From the NCBI GenBank assembly GCA_036830905.1, contig DAISNS010000007.1, positions 1 through 36,540 of the forward strand: a stretch of DNA of 36,540 bases. The letters run 5' to 3'. The stretch is from Thermocaproicibacter sp002397355. GTDB lineage: Bacteria > Bacillota > Clostridia > Oscillospirales > Acutalibacteraceae. The notes under the pieces were generated by a model. It did no database searches and was not told the origin of the DNA. It was given only the letters and a program-made list of their open reading frames with translations. Position numbers and translations under genes: made by a program. Positions 22,528 through 31,525 of the stretch are shown one piece after another; the stretch's first letter is position 1; every line of letters starts with the position of its first letter.

Positions 22528-23805
22528 ATGGGTATGACCATGACGCAGAAGATCCTCGCGGCGCACGCGGGGCTGCCGGAGGTGAAAGCCGGCCAGCTCA
22601 TCGAGGCGAAGCTGGACCTCGTGCTGGGGAACGACATCACCTCGCCCGTGGCGATCGACGAGTTCGAGAGGTGCGGCGCGAAGGCCGTGTTCGACCGCGA
22701 CCGCATCGCGCTGGTGCTGGACCACTTCACGCCGAACAAGGACATCAAGTCGGCGCAGCAGTGCCTGCAAACGCGCGCGTTTGCGAAAAAATACGGCATC
22801 ACGAATTTCTTCGACGTGGGGAAAGCCGGCATCGAGCACGCGCTGCTGCCGGAGCAGGGCCTCGTGGGCCCGGGCGACTGCGTGATCGGCGCGGACTCCC
22901 ACACCTGCACCTACGGCGCGCTCGGCGCGTTCTCCACGGGCGTGGGCTCGACCGACATGGCCGCCGGCATGATCACCGGCAAGGCGTGGTTCAAGGTCCC
23001 CTCCGCCGTCCGCGTGGTGCTCACCGGAAGGCCGCGCAGGTGGATCGGCGGCAAGGACGTGATCCTGCACCTCATCGGCCGGATCGGCGTGGACGGCGCG
23101 CTGTACCGCTCGCTGGAGTTCGCCGGCGGCGGGCTGAAGCACCTGACCATGGCCGACCGCCTCACCATCGCGAACATGGCCGTCGAGGCCGGCGCGAAAA
23201 ACGGGATCTTCCCCGCGGACGAGGTCACGGAAGCGTACGGGAAGGGCCGCTTCCGGCGCAAGCCCGCCGTCTACGCGGCGGACGGGGACGCGGAATACGA
23301 CGAGACCGTCACGATCGACCTCTCGGCGCTGCGGCCCGTCGTGGCGTTCCCGCACCTCCCCTCCAACACGAAAACGATCGACGAGGCGGGGGACGTGAAG
23401 ATCGACCAGAGCGTGATCGGCTCCTGCACCAACGGGCGCATCGAGGACCTGCGCGTCGCGGCGGAGATCCTCAGGGGCCGGAAGGTGGCGGACGGCGTGC
23501 GCTGCATCGTCATCCCCGCCACGCAGCGGGTGTACCTGGACGCGGTGCGCGAAGGACTTGCGGAGATCTTCGTCGAGGCGGGCGCGGCGTTCTGCACGCC
23601 GACGTGCGGGCCGTGCCTCGGGGGGCACATGGGCGTGCTCGCGCAGGGCGAGCGGGCCGTTTCGACCACCAACCGCAACTTCGTCGGCCGCATGGGCCAC
23701 ACGGCGAGCGAAGTCTACCTCGCCGGCCCGGCCGTGGCCGCGGCCAGCGCGGTGACCGGCCGCCTGACCGACCCGGAAGAACTGGAAGGAGGCGCGGAAA
23801 AATGA
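22528..23805 (+). CDS. leuC: 3-isopropylmalate dehydratase, large subunit
   Basis: With LeuD it isomerises 2-isopropylmalate to 3-isopropylmalate in leucine synthesis. 425 residues, the shorter type of LeuC found in archaea and Clostridia. The aconitase [4Fe-4S] cysteines are visible: SCTNGR (first Cys) and PTCGPCLGG (two more). DSHTCTYGALGAFSTGVGSTD and the DHFTPNKD segment are family hallmarks. AGAAGGAG precedes ATG 22528. A homoaconitase-type substrate is possible, since large subunits of this type are hard to tell apart. It overlaps leuD by 4 bp (ATGA). Confidence 0.94.
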   Translation: MGMTMTQKILAAHAGLPEVKAGQLIEAKLDLVLGNDITSPVAIDEFERCGAKAVFDRDRIALVLDHFTPNKDIKSAQQCLQTRAFAKKYGITNFFDVGKAGIEHALLPEQGLVGPGDCVIGADSHTCTYGALGAFSTGVGSTDMAAGMITGKAWFKVPSAVRVVLTGRPRRWIGGKDVILHLIGRIGVDGALYRSLEFAGGGLKHLTMADRLTIANMAVEAGAKNGIFPADEVTEAYGKGRFRRKPAVYAADGDAEYDETVTIDLSALRPVVAFPHLPSNTKTIDEAGDVKIDQSVIGSCTNGRIEDLRVAAEILRGRKVADGVRCIVIPATQRVYLDAVREGLAEIFVEAGAAFCTPTCGPCLGGHMGVLAQGERAVSTTNRNFVGRMGHTASEVYLAGPAVAAASAVTGRLTDPEELEGGAEK

Positions 23806-24290
23806 AAGCACGCGGCACCGTTCACAAATACGGCGACGACGTCAACACCGACGTCATCATCCCCGCGCGGTACCTGAACACGGCGTCCCACGCGGAGCTC
23901 GCCTCCCACTGCATGGAGGACATCGACAGGGACTTTGTGAAAACCGTGAAGCCCGGCGACATCATCGTGGCCGGGAAGAATTTCGGCTGCGGCTCCTCGC
24001 GCGAGCACGCGCCCATCGCCATCCGCGCAAGCGGCGTCTCCTGCGTCATCGCCCGGTCGTTCGCGCGCATCTTCTTCCGCAACTCCATCAACATCGGCCT
24101 GCCCATCCTCGAGTGCCCGGCGGCCGCGGAGGAGATCGACGGCGGCGACGACGTGGAGGTCGATTTCGACGGCGGCGTCATCCGCGACGCGACGACCGGA
24201 AAAAGCTACCGGGCGCAGCCCTACCCGCCGTTCCTGCAGAACATCATCCGCGCGGGCGGGCTGCTCAACAGCATCGCGAAGAAAAAGTGA
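23802..24290 (+). CDS. leuD: 3-isopropylmalate dehydratase, small subunit
   Basis: The 162-residue swivel domain completing the LeuCD enzyme. ATG 23802 overlaps the leuC stop; GGAGG lies about 10 nt upstream. GDDVNTDVIIPARYL and GKNFGCGSSREHAPIAI are the substrate-contact motifs, and ARSFARIFFRNSINIGLPIL is typical. leuA and leuB are not in the window, so leucine genes are split on this chromosome. Confidence 0.95.
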   Translation: MKARGTVHKYGDDVNTDVIIPARYLNTASHAELASHCMEDIDRDFVKTVKPGDIIVAGKNFGCGSSREHAPIAIRASGVSCVIARSFARIFFRNSINIGLPILECPAAAEEIDGGDDVEVDFDGGVIRDATTGKSYRAQPYPPFLQNIIRAGGLLNSIAKKK

Positions 24291-24339
24291 AAAAGGCGGC
24301 GGACATCCGTCTTTTCGGATGGAATGAACGGCCCGCGGA

Positions 24340-24374
24340 AAAAAGCGTCCGGCACTGAGAGCCGGACGCTTTTT
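24340..24374 (+). terminator. Terminator after leuCD
   Basis: AAAAAGCGTCCGGC and GCCGGACGCTTTTT form a perfect 14-bp stem with loop ACTGAGA, about 50 bp after the leuD stop. Confidence 0.93.
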
Positions 24375-24392
24375 CGACGGCACGGATTCCCT

Positions 24393-24460
24393 TTGCTTTT
24401 TCCGCCCGACTGCGATAGAATTGAAGAAAAGGACGCCCGACGCAACGGGCGGGGGCGTCC
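24393..24460 (+). promoter_or_regulatory. Promoter of the first two-component operon with 5' stem-loop
   Basis: TTGCTT (24393-24398) and TAGAAT (24416-24421) are 17 bp apart; the start would be near 24428. GGACGCCC (24431-24438) and GGGCGTCC (24453-24460) then form an 8-bp stem right at the 5' end. A second possible -10, TATAAT at 24518-24523, lies closer to the gene but lacks a good -35 at normal distance. The rest of the 300-bp gap (24461-24593) shows nothing else. Confidence 0.5.
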
Positions 24461-24593
24461 GTCCCGGCGCGGGGCTAAGGTTCAGAAAAAATTCATATTT
24501 TGAGCGTACAATTCCAGTATAATTTTATTTAATGGAACCCGCGGGAAAACCCGTCTCCCCGGCCCGTTGGGAAAGCGAAGGAGGGCTTGCCTC

Positions 24594-25289
24594 ATGGCGA
24601 ACAACAATGTAAAAATCATGGTGGTCGACGACGATTCGAATATCTGCGAGCTGCTGCGGCTGTATCTCGAAAAGGAAGGCTACGCGACGATGATCGCGAA
24701 CGACGGCAAAAAGGCGCTGGAGCTGTTCGAGAAGGAAAGCCCCGACCTGATCCTGCTGGACATCATGCTGCCCGGGCTGGACGGCTGGCAGGTCTGCCGC
24801 GAGATCCGCAAGAAGAGCCAGTGCCCCATCATCATGCTCACGGCGAAGGGCGAGGTCTTCGACAAGGTGCTCGGGCTGGAGCTCGGCGCGGACGACTACG
24901 TGGTGAAGCCGTTCGAGGCGAAGGAGGTCGTGGCGCGCATCAAGGCGGTGCTGCGCCGCACCGGCAAGAACAGCGACGAGCAGGTGAAGGAGGTCAAGTA
25001 CGACAAGCTCTCCATCAACCTGACGAACTACGAGCTGAAGGTGAACGGCAAGGTCATCGACACCCCGCCGAAGGAGATGGAGCTCATCTACCACCTGGCC
25101 AGCAACCCGAACCGCGTCTTCACGCGCGACCAGCTCCTGGACGAGGTGTGGGGGTTCGACTATTACGGCGACAGCCGCACCGTGGACGTGCACGTGAAGC
25201 GCCTGCGCGAAAAGCTGGAGGGTGTCTCCGACCAGTGGGCGCTGAAAACGGTCTGGGGCGTCGGCTATAAATTTGAAGTAAAGGAATAA
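24594..25289 (+). CDS. OmpR-family response regulator
   Basis: 231 residues from ATG 24594, with AAGGAGGG 8 nt upstream. The receiver domain (1-120) has the acidic pair VVDDD, phospho-acceptor Asp56 (LILLDIMLP), the MLTAKG Thr position and the KPFEAKE Lys. The winged helix (about 135-228) ends ALKTVWGVGYKFEVK. It is most like WalR/PhoB-type regulators. The kinase gene follows after 22 bp, then an HtrA protease, an order reminiscent of walRK...htrC, although the WalH, WalI and WalJ genes are missing. Confidence 0.93.
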   Translation: MANNNVKIMVVDDDSNICELLRLYLEKEGYATMIANDGKKALELFEKESPDLILLDIMLPGLDGWQVCREIRKKSQCPIIMLTAKGEVFDKVLGLELGADDYVVKPFEAKEVVARIKAVLRRTGKNSDEQVKEVKYDKLSINLTNYELKVNGKVIDTPPKEMELIYHLASNPNRVFTRDQLLDEVWGFDYYGDSRTVDVHVKRLREKLEGVSDQWALKTVWGVGYKFEVKE

Positions 25290-25311
25290 TCCCGCCCGTC
25301 CGGGTGACATT

Positions 25312-26832
25312 ATGAAAAAAACCCTTTTTAAAAAATACCTGCGCATCACGACGGCCGTCATCCTCATCAGCTTCGCCGTGATCAGCATGATCCTGCTGCT
25401 CTTCGTTTCGAGCTACTGGAAAGACGAGAAGCGCAGCCTCCTCCTGAAAAACGCGGAGAACGCCGCCGACGTGGCGGCGCAGTACGCGATCCTCATGAAA
25501 CCGGGGCACTACTTTTTCGCGGGGAATTTTATGCAGTCCTTCATGATCGCGTTCGCCGGCAACATCGAGTCCGATATCTTCCTCACGGACCCGCAGGGCG
25601 TGTCCGCCTTCATCGCCCTCGGCAGCCGGGACGACAAGGTGGACACGCGCAGGCCCGTCAACGCGGACATCATGAGGCGGGCGCTGAGCGGCCGTTACAG
25701 CGAAGAGGGCACCCTGGGCGGAAAATACGAAAGCCCGCACTACATCGTGGGCGTGCCCATCGTCGTGAACTCCGGCAAGGAGAGGATCTCCATCGGCGCG
25801 GTGTTCGCCGCCTACAACGTGGCCTCGTTCAACACGTTCCGCTGGTCGATCGTGAAGATGCTGCTGCTGGCGCTGCTGGCGGCCTTCGCGATCTCGTTCG
25901 CGGTGGTGTGGGCTTTCACCTACAAGCTGGTGCAGCCGCTGCGGAACATGGCGAACGCGACGCGCAGCTTCGGCAAGGGCGACTTCTCCGTGCGCGTGCC
26001 CGTCACGACGGACGACGAGATCGGCCAGCTCGCCGCGGCGTTCAACAGCATGGCGGACTCCCTCTCTTCCAGCGAGTCCTCCAGCCGGAACTTCATCGCG
26101 AACGTTTCGCACGAGCTGAAGACGCCGATGACGACCATCGCGGGGTTCATCGACGGCATCCTGGACGGGACCATCCCGCCGGAAAAGGAAAAGCACTACC
26201 TCGGCATCGTCTCGCAGGAGGTGAAGCGCCTTTCGCGCATGGTGCGCACCATGCTGGACCTTTCCCGCATCGACAGCGGCGCGCTCAAGCTGCGCCCCGC
26301 TTGCTTCGACCTGACGAACACCATCCTCGTGGCGCTTCTCTCGTTCGAGCAGAAGATCGAGCAAAAAAAGATCGACGTGCGCGGCCTGGAAGACGCCAAG
26401 AGCCTGTGGGTGGAGGGGGACCCGGACCTTCTGCACCAGGTCGTCTACAACCTGATCGACAACGCCGTCAAATTCACGCAGCCGGGCGGCTACCTCAAGA
26501 TCTCCATCGGGCAGAGCGAGGGCAGGGCCACCGTGAGCATCGAAAACAGCGGCCCGGGCATCGCGCCGGACGAACTGCCGATGGTGTTCGAGCGCTTCTA
26601 CAAAACGGACAAATCCCGCAGCCAGGACAAAAACGGCATGGGGCTCGGGCTTTATATCGTGCGGACCATCATCCGCCTGCACGGCGGCGAAATCACCGTA
26701 AACAGCCGCCAGAACGTGTTCACGCGCTTCGAATTCTGGATCCCGGACAAGGTCGAAAAAGCGCGCGACCGGCTCCACCTGGTGGAAACGACGGCCGACA
26801 CGCCGCCGGAAGAAGAGCAAAAGAAGAAATAA
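25312..26832 (+). CDS. Membrane sensor histidine kinase
   Basis: 506 residues with two membrane helices (about 10-33 and 180-204) framing an extracellular sensor of about 145 residues, then HAMP (about 204-256), HisKA with phospho-acceptor His267 (NVSHELKTPM) and HATPase_c (N box NLIDNAVKF, G1 NSGPGI, G2 GMGLGLYI). The outer part contains SDIFLTDPQG and HYIVGVPIV, reminiscent of a Cache-like fold, but no ligand is evident. It lacks the cytoplasmic PAS domain of WalK. A Glu/Lys tail ends the protein. Confidence 0.93.
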   Translation: MKKTLFKKYLRITTAVILISFAVISMILLLFVSSYWKDEKRSLLLKNAENAADVAAQYAILMKPGHYFFAGNFMQSFMIAFAGNIESDIFLTDPQGVSAFIALGSRDDKVDTRRPVNADIMRRALSGRYSEEGTLGGKYESPHYIVGVPIVVNSGKERISIGAVFAAYNVASFNTFRWSIVKMLLLALLAAFAISFAVVWAFTYKLVQPLRNMANATRSFGKGDFSVRVPVTTDDEIGQLAAAFNSMADSLSSSESSSRNFIANVSHELKTPMTTIAGFIDGILDGTIPPEKEKHYLGIVSQEVKRLSRMVRTMLDLSRIDSGALKLRPACFDLTNTILVALLSFEQKIEQKKIDVRGLEDAKSLWVEGDPDLLHQVVYNLIDNAVKFTQPGGYLKISIGQSEGRATVSIENSGPGIAPDELPMVFERFYKTDKSRSQDKNGMGLGLYIVRTIIRLHGGEITVNSRQNVFTRFEFWIPDKVEKARDRLHLVETTADTPPEEEQKKK

Positions 26833-26847
26833 AGGAAGGTCTGGAAG

Positions 26848-28389
26848 ATGGATAATTGGAACAAGGACCCCTGGGAATACGACGACAAAAAAGACGGCGC
26901 CGGGCAGGGAGGCTCTTCCGAAAACGGGCCGGAGCAGAACCCGGACGGGGGAAATCCGCAGGCCGGCGGCCCCGGCGGCGATCCGCAGAACGGGGGCCCC
27001 TACGGCAACGGGTACCGGAACCCGCAGGCCGGCGGGCAGCAGTATCCCCCGCCCTACGGCCAGTACGGGAACGGCTACGGCGGCCCGTACTCCCCCCGCC
27101 CGGGCGGGCCGTACTACTACGGCCCCGCCCCGCAGCCGCCGCACAAGATGGGCGGCGGGCTGAAGGCTTTCCTGTGGGTTCTGGTGGCCGTCACGGTCGG
27201 GCTGGTGGGCACCTTCGTCTACTTCTCCGTCCGGCCGGATTCGCTGCAGCGCTTCGATTCCTCTTCCTCCTCCTCGCAGGCCGCATCCTCCCAGCCGTCC
27301 TCCGGCTTCGGCGGGACGATCCCGAAGGGTGAGGAAAGCTCGTCCTCCGAAGCTTCCTCCGCCACGGTGATCGGCGGCGTGAGCGGCGACGGGACGGATT
27401 CCGGCTTCTCCGGCCTCTCGCTGCAGAAGAAGCCGTCCGGCGCGGCCTACACCGCAACGCAGGTCTACAAGAAGGTCATCGGCAGCGTGGTGGGCGTCGA
27501 GACGACCATCTCCGGCCAGGGCGGCGCTTCCGAAATCGGCGAGGGCACCGGCATCATTGCGACCGGCAACGGCTATATCCTCACGAACGCCCACGTGGTG
27601 AACTACTCGCGCGAGAACTCGGTCAAGGTCGTCATGCAGGATAAAAAGGAGTACCAGGCGAAAGTGGTCGGGCTCGACAAGACCTCCGACCTCGCGGTGC
27701 TCAAGATCAACGCCTCCGGCCTGTCCCCCGCCACGTTCGGCAGGACCGACGAGATGGACATCGGCGAGCAGGTGCTCGCCATCGGCAACCCGGGCGGCCT
27801 TTCGTTCGCCGGCTCGCTGACGGGCGGCATGATCTCCGCGCTGAACCGCACCATCGAGAGCCACAGCGACAACGGCATGACCTATATCCAGACGGACGCG
27901 GCCATCAACCCCGGCAACTCCGGCGGGCCGCTCGTGAACATGTACGCCCAGGTCATCGGCATCAATTCCAACAAAATCGTCGCCTCCGGCTTCGAGGGCA
28001 TGGGCTTCTCCATCCCGGTGAGCAAGGCGGAGCCGATCATCAACCAGCTCATCCGCAGCGGCTACGTCTCCGGCCGCACGCGCCTCGGCATCATGGCCCA
28101 GACGGTCTCTCCGGAAGACGGGTTCTTCGGCGCGCCGGAGGGCGTGCTCATCCGCTCGATCGACAAGGACAGCGACATGGCCAACGCCGGCGCGAAGGTG
28201 GGCGACATCATCACCGAGGCCGACGGCAAGAAGGTCACCTCCCTGGACGACCTGAACAACGCCCTGCTCGGCCACAAGCCCGGCGACGTCGTCACGATGA
28301 AGATCTACACCAACGGCGTGACCGGCGAAGGCACGGCGAAGACCATCAAGGTCAAGCTGCTGGAGGACAAGGGCGAAACCCAGAAATAA
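26848..28389 (+). CDS. Membrane-anchored HtrA-like serine protease with PDZ
   Basis: A 513-residue DegP/HtrA protease in the same operon as the two-component genes, so probably a regulon output or feedback element for envelope protein damage. The cytoplasmic N-terminus (1-104) is highly Gly/Pro/Tyr/Asn/Gln-rich. One membrane helix (about 107-128) and a Ser-rich linker (135-180) lead to the protease domain with triad His249 (TNAHVV), Asp281 (SDLAVLKI) and Ser358 (GNSGGPL). One PDZ domain (about 410-505) follows. ATG 26848 has AAGGAAGG upstream. Confidence 0.94.
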   Translation: MDNWNKDPWEYDDKKDGAGQGGSSENGPEQNPDGGNPQAGGPGGDPQNGGPYGNGYRNPQAGGQQYPPPYGQYGNGYGGPYSPRPGGPYYYGPAPQPPHKMGGGLKAFLWVLVAVTVGLVGTFVYFSVRPDSLQRFDSSSSSSQAASSQPSSGFGGTIPKGEESSSSEASSATVIGGVSGDGTDSGFSGLSLQKKPSGAAYTATQVYKKVIGSVVGVETTISGQGGASEIGEGTGIIATGNGYILTNAHVVNYSRENSVKVVMQDKKEYQAKVVGLDKTSDLAVLKINASGLSPATFGRTDEMDIGEQVLAIGNPGGLSFAGSLTGGMISALNRTIESHSDNGMTYIQTDAAINPGNSGGPLVNMYAQVIGINSNKIVASGFEGMGFSIPVSKAEPIINQLIRSGYVSGRTRLGIMAQTVSPEDGFFGAPEGVLIRSIDKDSDMANAGAKVGDIITEADGKKVTSLDDLNNALLGHKPGDVVTMKIYTNGVTGEGTAKTIKVKLLEDKGETQK

Positions 28390-28398
28390 GCGGAATGC

Positions 28399-28429
28399 GC
28401 GGGCGGGAACTTTTTCCCGCCCGCCTTTT
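28399..28429 (+). terminator. Terminator after the htrA-like gene
   Basis: GCGGGCGGGAA (28399-28409) and TTCCCGCCCGC (28414-28424) with a 4-nt loop, then CTTTT. It also separates the convergent patatin gene. Confidence 0.88.
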
Positions 28430-28431
28430 CG

Positions 28432-29298
28432 TCACAGCGCGAAGGCCTTGCGGATGAGCGGCAGCTCCCGTTTCGTGGAGCGGTAGCCCGCCTCCATGCA
28501 CTCCGCCATCTGCGAAAGGTTCAGCACGCCGTTCGTCTCCGGCAGGTCCGGCGTCAGCAGCAGCGTCTCGCCGTGCGTCAGGCACTGGCGCAGCCGCGTC
28601 TGCATGATCGCGAGCGAGTGCGACGCCACCTCCATCATGTTGTAGCGCCGGGGCATCCGGTAGTCCTCCGAAACGTCCACCGCGAGGACGTTCGGCTCCC
28701 CCGCCGCCAGCAGCAGGTCCACGGGCAGAACGTCCGCCACGCCGCCGTCCACCAGGCACATGCCGTCCAGGCGCTTCGGCTGGAACGCGACGGGCAGCGC
28801 GGAGGTCGCGCGCATGGCCTCGCTCAGGCGCGCCTGCGTCGTCCACTTCACCTTCGCCACCGGGCTCAGGCCGAACAGCGAATTCGTGAACGCGACCGTC
28901 AGGCTGGTTTCCAGGTCCACGGCGGGGATCACCGTCCGCATCGGCAGGTCGCGCATGGCCGCGCCGCCCGTCTTCTCGGAAAAATACCGCTCCATCCGGT
29001 TGCCCTTCAGCAGGCCCGTGCACGAGCAGGGCCGGTGCGCGAGCAGGTCCGGCACGATGGACAGGATGCCCTTGACGTCCGGGTCCGCGAGCGCCGCGCC
29101 GCTTTTGCCCATCCGCAGCACGATTTCGGACAGCTCGCCGGGCGACACGCCCGCCGAAAAGAACCCGGCGATGATGCCGCCGGCGCTCGTGCCCGCCACC
29201 GCGCGCGGGCGCAGCCCGGCTTCCTCCAGCGCGCGCAGCACTCCCACGTGCGCCGCGCCCCGGACGCCGCCGCCCGCCAGCGCGATTCCAAAGCCCAT
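28432..29298 (-). CDS. Patatin-like phospholipase (RssA type)
   Basis: A 288-residue cytoplasmic or membrane-associated acyl hydrolase. The oxyanion motif GGGVRG (9-14), nucleophile elbow GTSAG with Ser38, and Asp184 in DGG make up the Ser-Asp dyad. GVLRALEEAGL and the long C-terminal region match bacterial RssA/YlbK-type proteins. A GGGGCGGGGAAA site precedes ATG 29298. Substrates of this group are mostly unknown. It is a single gene, convergent with htrA and divergent from the second two-component operon. Confidence 0.92.
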   Translation of the reverse strand: MGFGIALAGGGVRGAAHVGVLRALEEAGLRPRAVAGTSAGGIIAGFFSAGVSPGELSEIVLRMGKSGAALADPDVKGILSIVPDLLAHRPCSCTGLLKGNRMERYFSEKTGGAAMRDLPMRTVIPAVDLETSLTVAFTNSLFGLSPVAKVKWTTQARLSEAMRATSALPVAFQPKRLDGMCLVDGGVADVLPVDLLLAAGEPNVLAVDVSEDYRMPRRYNMMEVASHSLAIMQTRLRQCLTHGETLLLTPDLPETNGVLNLSQMAECMEAGYRSTKRELPLIRKAFAL

Positions 29299-29384
29299 TT
29301 TCCCCGCCCCCTTTTTTCCTTACGACCATTTCTATGATTTGGGCGGCGAAAAAGTTCCTCCGCGGCGGGAATCGGCGGGCCGCG

Positions 29385-29413
29385 TTGATTTTCCACGCAA
29401 AACGAAGTATGAT
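29385..29413 (+). promoter_or_regulatory. Promoter of the second two-component operon
   Basis: TTGATT (29385-29390) and TATGAT (29408-29413), 17-bp spacer, in a small AT-rich patch. The start near 29420 excludes the upstream in-frame starts of the response-regulator reading frame (29334 and 29409). Confidence 0.7.
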
Positions 29414-29489
29414 AGAAGAAACGATATGCAACGATCTGCTGTCTGCCGAAAAATGGTCGGAAAATCCGGAAAGGCGGTCTGGTCTGCCG

Positions 29490-30188
29490 ATGGCGGGAGA
29501 AAAAGTCTTGATCGTGGACGACGACAGGAACATCGTCCGCTTCCTGGAGCTGGAACTGACCCACGAGGGCTACCTCGTGGAGCGGGAATACGACGGCGCG
29601 CAGTGCCTGCGCCGCGTCCTGTGCGAGGCGTTCGACCTCATCCTGCTGGACGTGATGCTCCCCTCGCTCGACGGCGTGGAAATCCTGCGCCGCATGCGGG
29701 CGGCCGGGGTGAGCACGCCCGTCATCCTGCTGACGGCGAAAGACGCCGTTTCCGACAAGGTGACCGGCCTGGACTGCGGCGCGGACGATTACCTGACGAA
29801 GCCCTTCGCCATCGAGGAGCTGCTCGCGCGGATGCGCGTCGCGCTGAAAAGGCACTCCGGCGGCCGGGCGGCGGAGCCGGACACCGTCGCGTGGGGCAGC
29901 CTGACCGTCAGCCGCACGTCGCACGAGGCTTCGTACGGCGGCGAGCCCATCCGGCTCACGAAGCGCGAATTCAGCCTTCTGTATTACCTCCTGGAAAACC
30001 AGGACGTCGTCTGCTCGCGGGAAAAGCTGCTCGAAAAGGTCTGGGAATACGACTTCAGCGGCGAGACGAACCTGGTGGACGTCTATGTCCGCTACCTTCG
30101 CAACAAGATCGACTACCGCTTTCACATCAACCTGATCCGCACCATCCGCGGCGTGGGGTACATCATCAAACACCATGAGGAAAACTGA
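29490..30188 (+). CDS. OmpR-family response regulator (second system)
   Basis: 232 residues from ATG 29490, the first start downstream of the promoter; the ribosome site AAAGGCGG is weak and distant. The receiver has IVDDD, Asp54 (LILLDVMLP), LLTAKD and TKPFAIEE. The winged helix (about 135-228) ends IRTIRGVGYIIK. It overlaps the kinase gene by 14 bp. The following exporter operon is the probable target. Confidence 0.93.
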   Translation: MAGEKVLIVDDDRNIVRFLELELTHEGYLVEREYDGAQCLRRVLCEAFDLILLDVMLPSLDGVEILRRMRAAGVSTPVILLTAKDAVSDKVTGLDCGADDYLTKPFAIEELLARMRVALKRHSGGRAAEPDTVAWGSLTVSRTSHEASYGGEPIRLTKREFSLLYYLLENQDVVCSREKLLEKVWEYDFSGETNLVDVYVRYLRNKIDYRFHINLIRTIRGVGYIIKHHEEN

Positions 30189-31518
30189 CGCCCGCCGCCC
30201 CGGGAAAAAGTGGGGGCGCGCGCATTCCATCGCGTTCAAATCCGCGGTCCTGTACACGCTGCTGTTCGGCGTGGTCCTCGCGGCGGCCGTCGGCGCCATG
30301 ACGTGGACGCTCTCCGCGCGCGCCTCCGCTTACCGGGACCTGGAGCGCGCCGGCTCCTTCCTCGCCGACCGCGCCTCACGCGACGGGGACTTCGACTACG
30401 CTTCCTTCGCGGAGAGCAACAATCTCTACCTCTCCATCCGCGGCCCCGGCGGAAAAGAGATCAGCTTCGGCCGCACGCCGCATCCCGGCGTCTTTTACGA
30501 CAGCCTGACGCGCCGCGTGGAGCGCCGGGGCGGCGCCGTCTTTCTCCGCGTCGTGAGCCTGGAGGACCCCGGCCCCCTCGGCAGGGTGCCGCTGCCCGCC
30601 TTTTTCGCCGCTCTGGCCGGGCTGCTGCTGCTGGCGGCCTTTTTCGGCGCGCGGACGATGCACCGCATGATGCGCCCGGTGCGCGACATGACGCGCGCCG
30701 CCCGGGCCATCGGCGCGAGCGACCTCGGCCGGCGCATCGAGCCGGGGCGCGCGCGCGACGAGCTGAACGAGCTGGCGGAAACCTTCAACGAAATGCTCGA
30801 CCGCATCCAGGCCTCCTACGAGCGGCAGCGGCGCTTCGTCAACGACGCTTCGCACGAGCTGCGCACGCCGCTCTCCGTCATCTCCGGCTACGCGAATCTG
30901 CTGCGGCGGTGGGGCGGCGACGACAGGGCCGTGCGCGCCGAGGCGGTGGACAAGATCCTGGAGGAAACCGGCAACATGCAGCGGCTGGTGGAGCGCCTCC
31001 TTTTCCTTGCCCGCGCGGACCGGCAGACGCAGCCGGTCGCGATGGAGCGCTTCCGCGCCGACGAAATGATGGAGGAAATCGCCGGCGAGACGCGGCTCAT
31101 CGACGGGAGCCACACGATAAAGACGGAGTTCGAGCGGGACGTCCGGCTGACCGCCGACCGCGCCCTCATGAAGCAGGCGGTGCGCGCCATGCTGGAAAAC
31201 AGCGTGAAGTACACGCCCGCCGGGGGAACCATCCGCCTGGGCTGCCGCCGCGCGGGGGACCGCGTCGTCCTCACCGTGGCGGACAGCGGCGCCGGCATCC
31301 CGGAGAAGGACCTGCCGCACATTTTCGACCGCTTCTACAAGGCGGACGCCTCGCGCGCGCGGGACGGCCAAAGCTCCTCCGGCCTCGGGCTCTCCATCGT
31401 GAAATGGATCGTGGAGCGCCACGGCGGGGAGATCCGCGTGCGGAGCGCGCCCGGGCTGGGCACGGAAATGACCGTCTTTCTGCCGGCCGGCCCGCCGGAG
31501 GAGCTTCCGGGGCCGTGA
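30175..31518 (+). CDS. Membrane sensor histidine kinase (second system)
   Basis: 447 residues with membrane helices at about 22-46 and 141-162, a small extracellular sensor of about 95 residues, HAMP (162-215), HisKA with His227 (NDASHELRTPL) and HATPase_c (LENSVKYTPAGG, ADSGAGIPEKD, SSGLGLSIV). The layout resembles CusS/ArlS-type kinases. Codon use is even more GC-rich than in neighbouring genes. The sensor is not of the BceS type, which lacks an outer loop, although the downstream exporter suggests a toxic-compound response. Confidence 0.93.
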   Translation: MRKTDARRPGKKWGRAHSIAFKSAVLYTLLFGVVLAAAVGAMTWTLSARASAYRDLERAGSFLADRASRDGDFDYASFAESNNLYLSIRGPGGKEISFGRTPHPGVFYDSLTRRVERRGGAVFLRVVSLEDPGPLGRVPLPAFFAALAGLLLLAAFFGARTMHRMMRPVRDMTRAARAIGASDLGRRIEPGRARDELNELAETFNEMLDRIQASYERQRRFVNDASHELRTPLSVISGYANLLRRWGGDDRAVRAEAVDKILEETGNMQRLVERLLFLARADRQTQPVAMERFRADEMMEEIAGETRLIDGSHTIKTEFERDVRLTADRALMKQAVRAMLENSVKYTPAGGTIRLGCRRAGDRVVLTVADSGAGIPEKDLPHIFDRFYKADASRARDGQSSSGLGLSIVKWIVERHGGEIRVRSAPGLGTEMTVFLPAGPPEELPGP

Positions 31519-31525
31519 GGCCGGA

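Noticed and set aside
25120..28275. 1051-residue minus-strand ORF opposite the two-component and HtrA genes
   Set aside because: Same reason; no start signal and no recognisable motif.
29334..29489. N-terminal extension of 52 residues on the second response regulator
   Set aside because: It would start upstream of the predicted promoter and spans its hexamers; the receiver domain begins normally at 29490.
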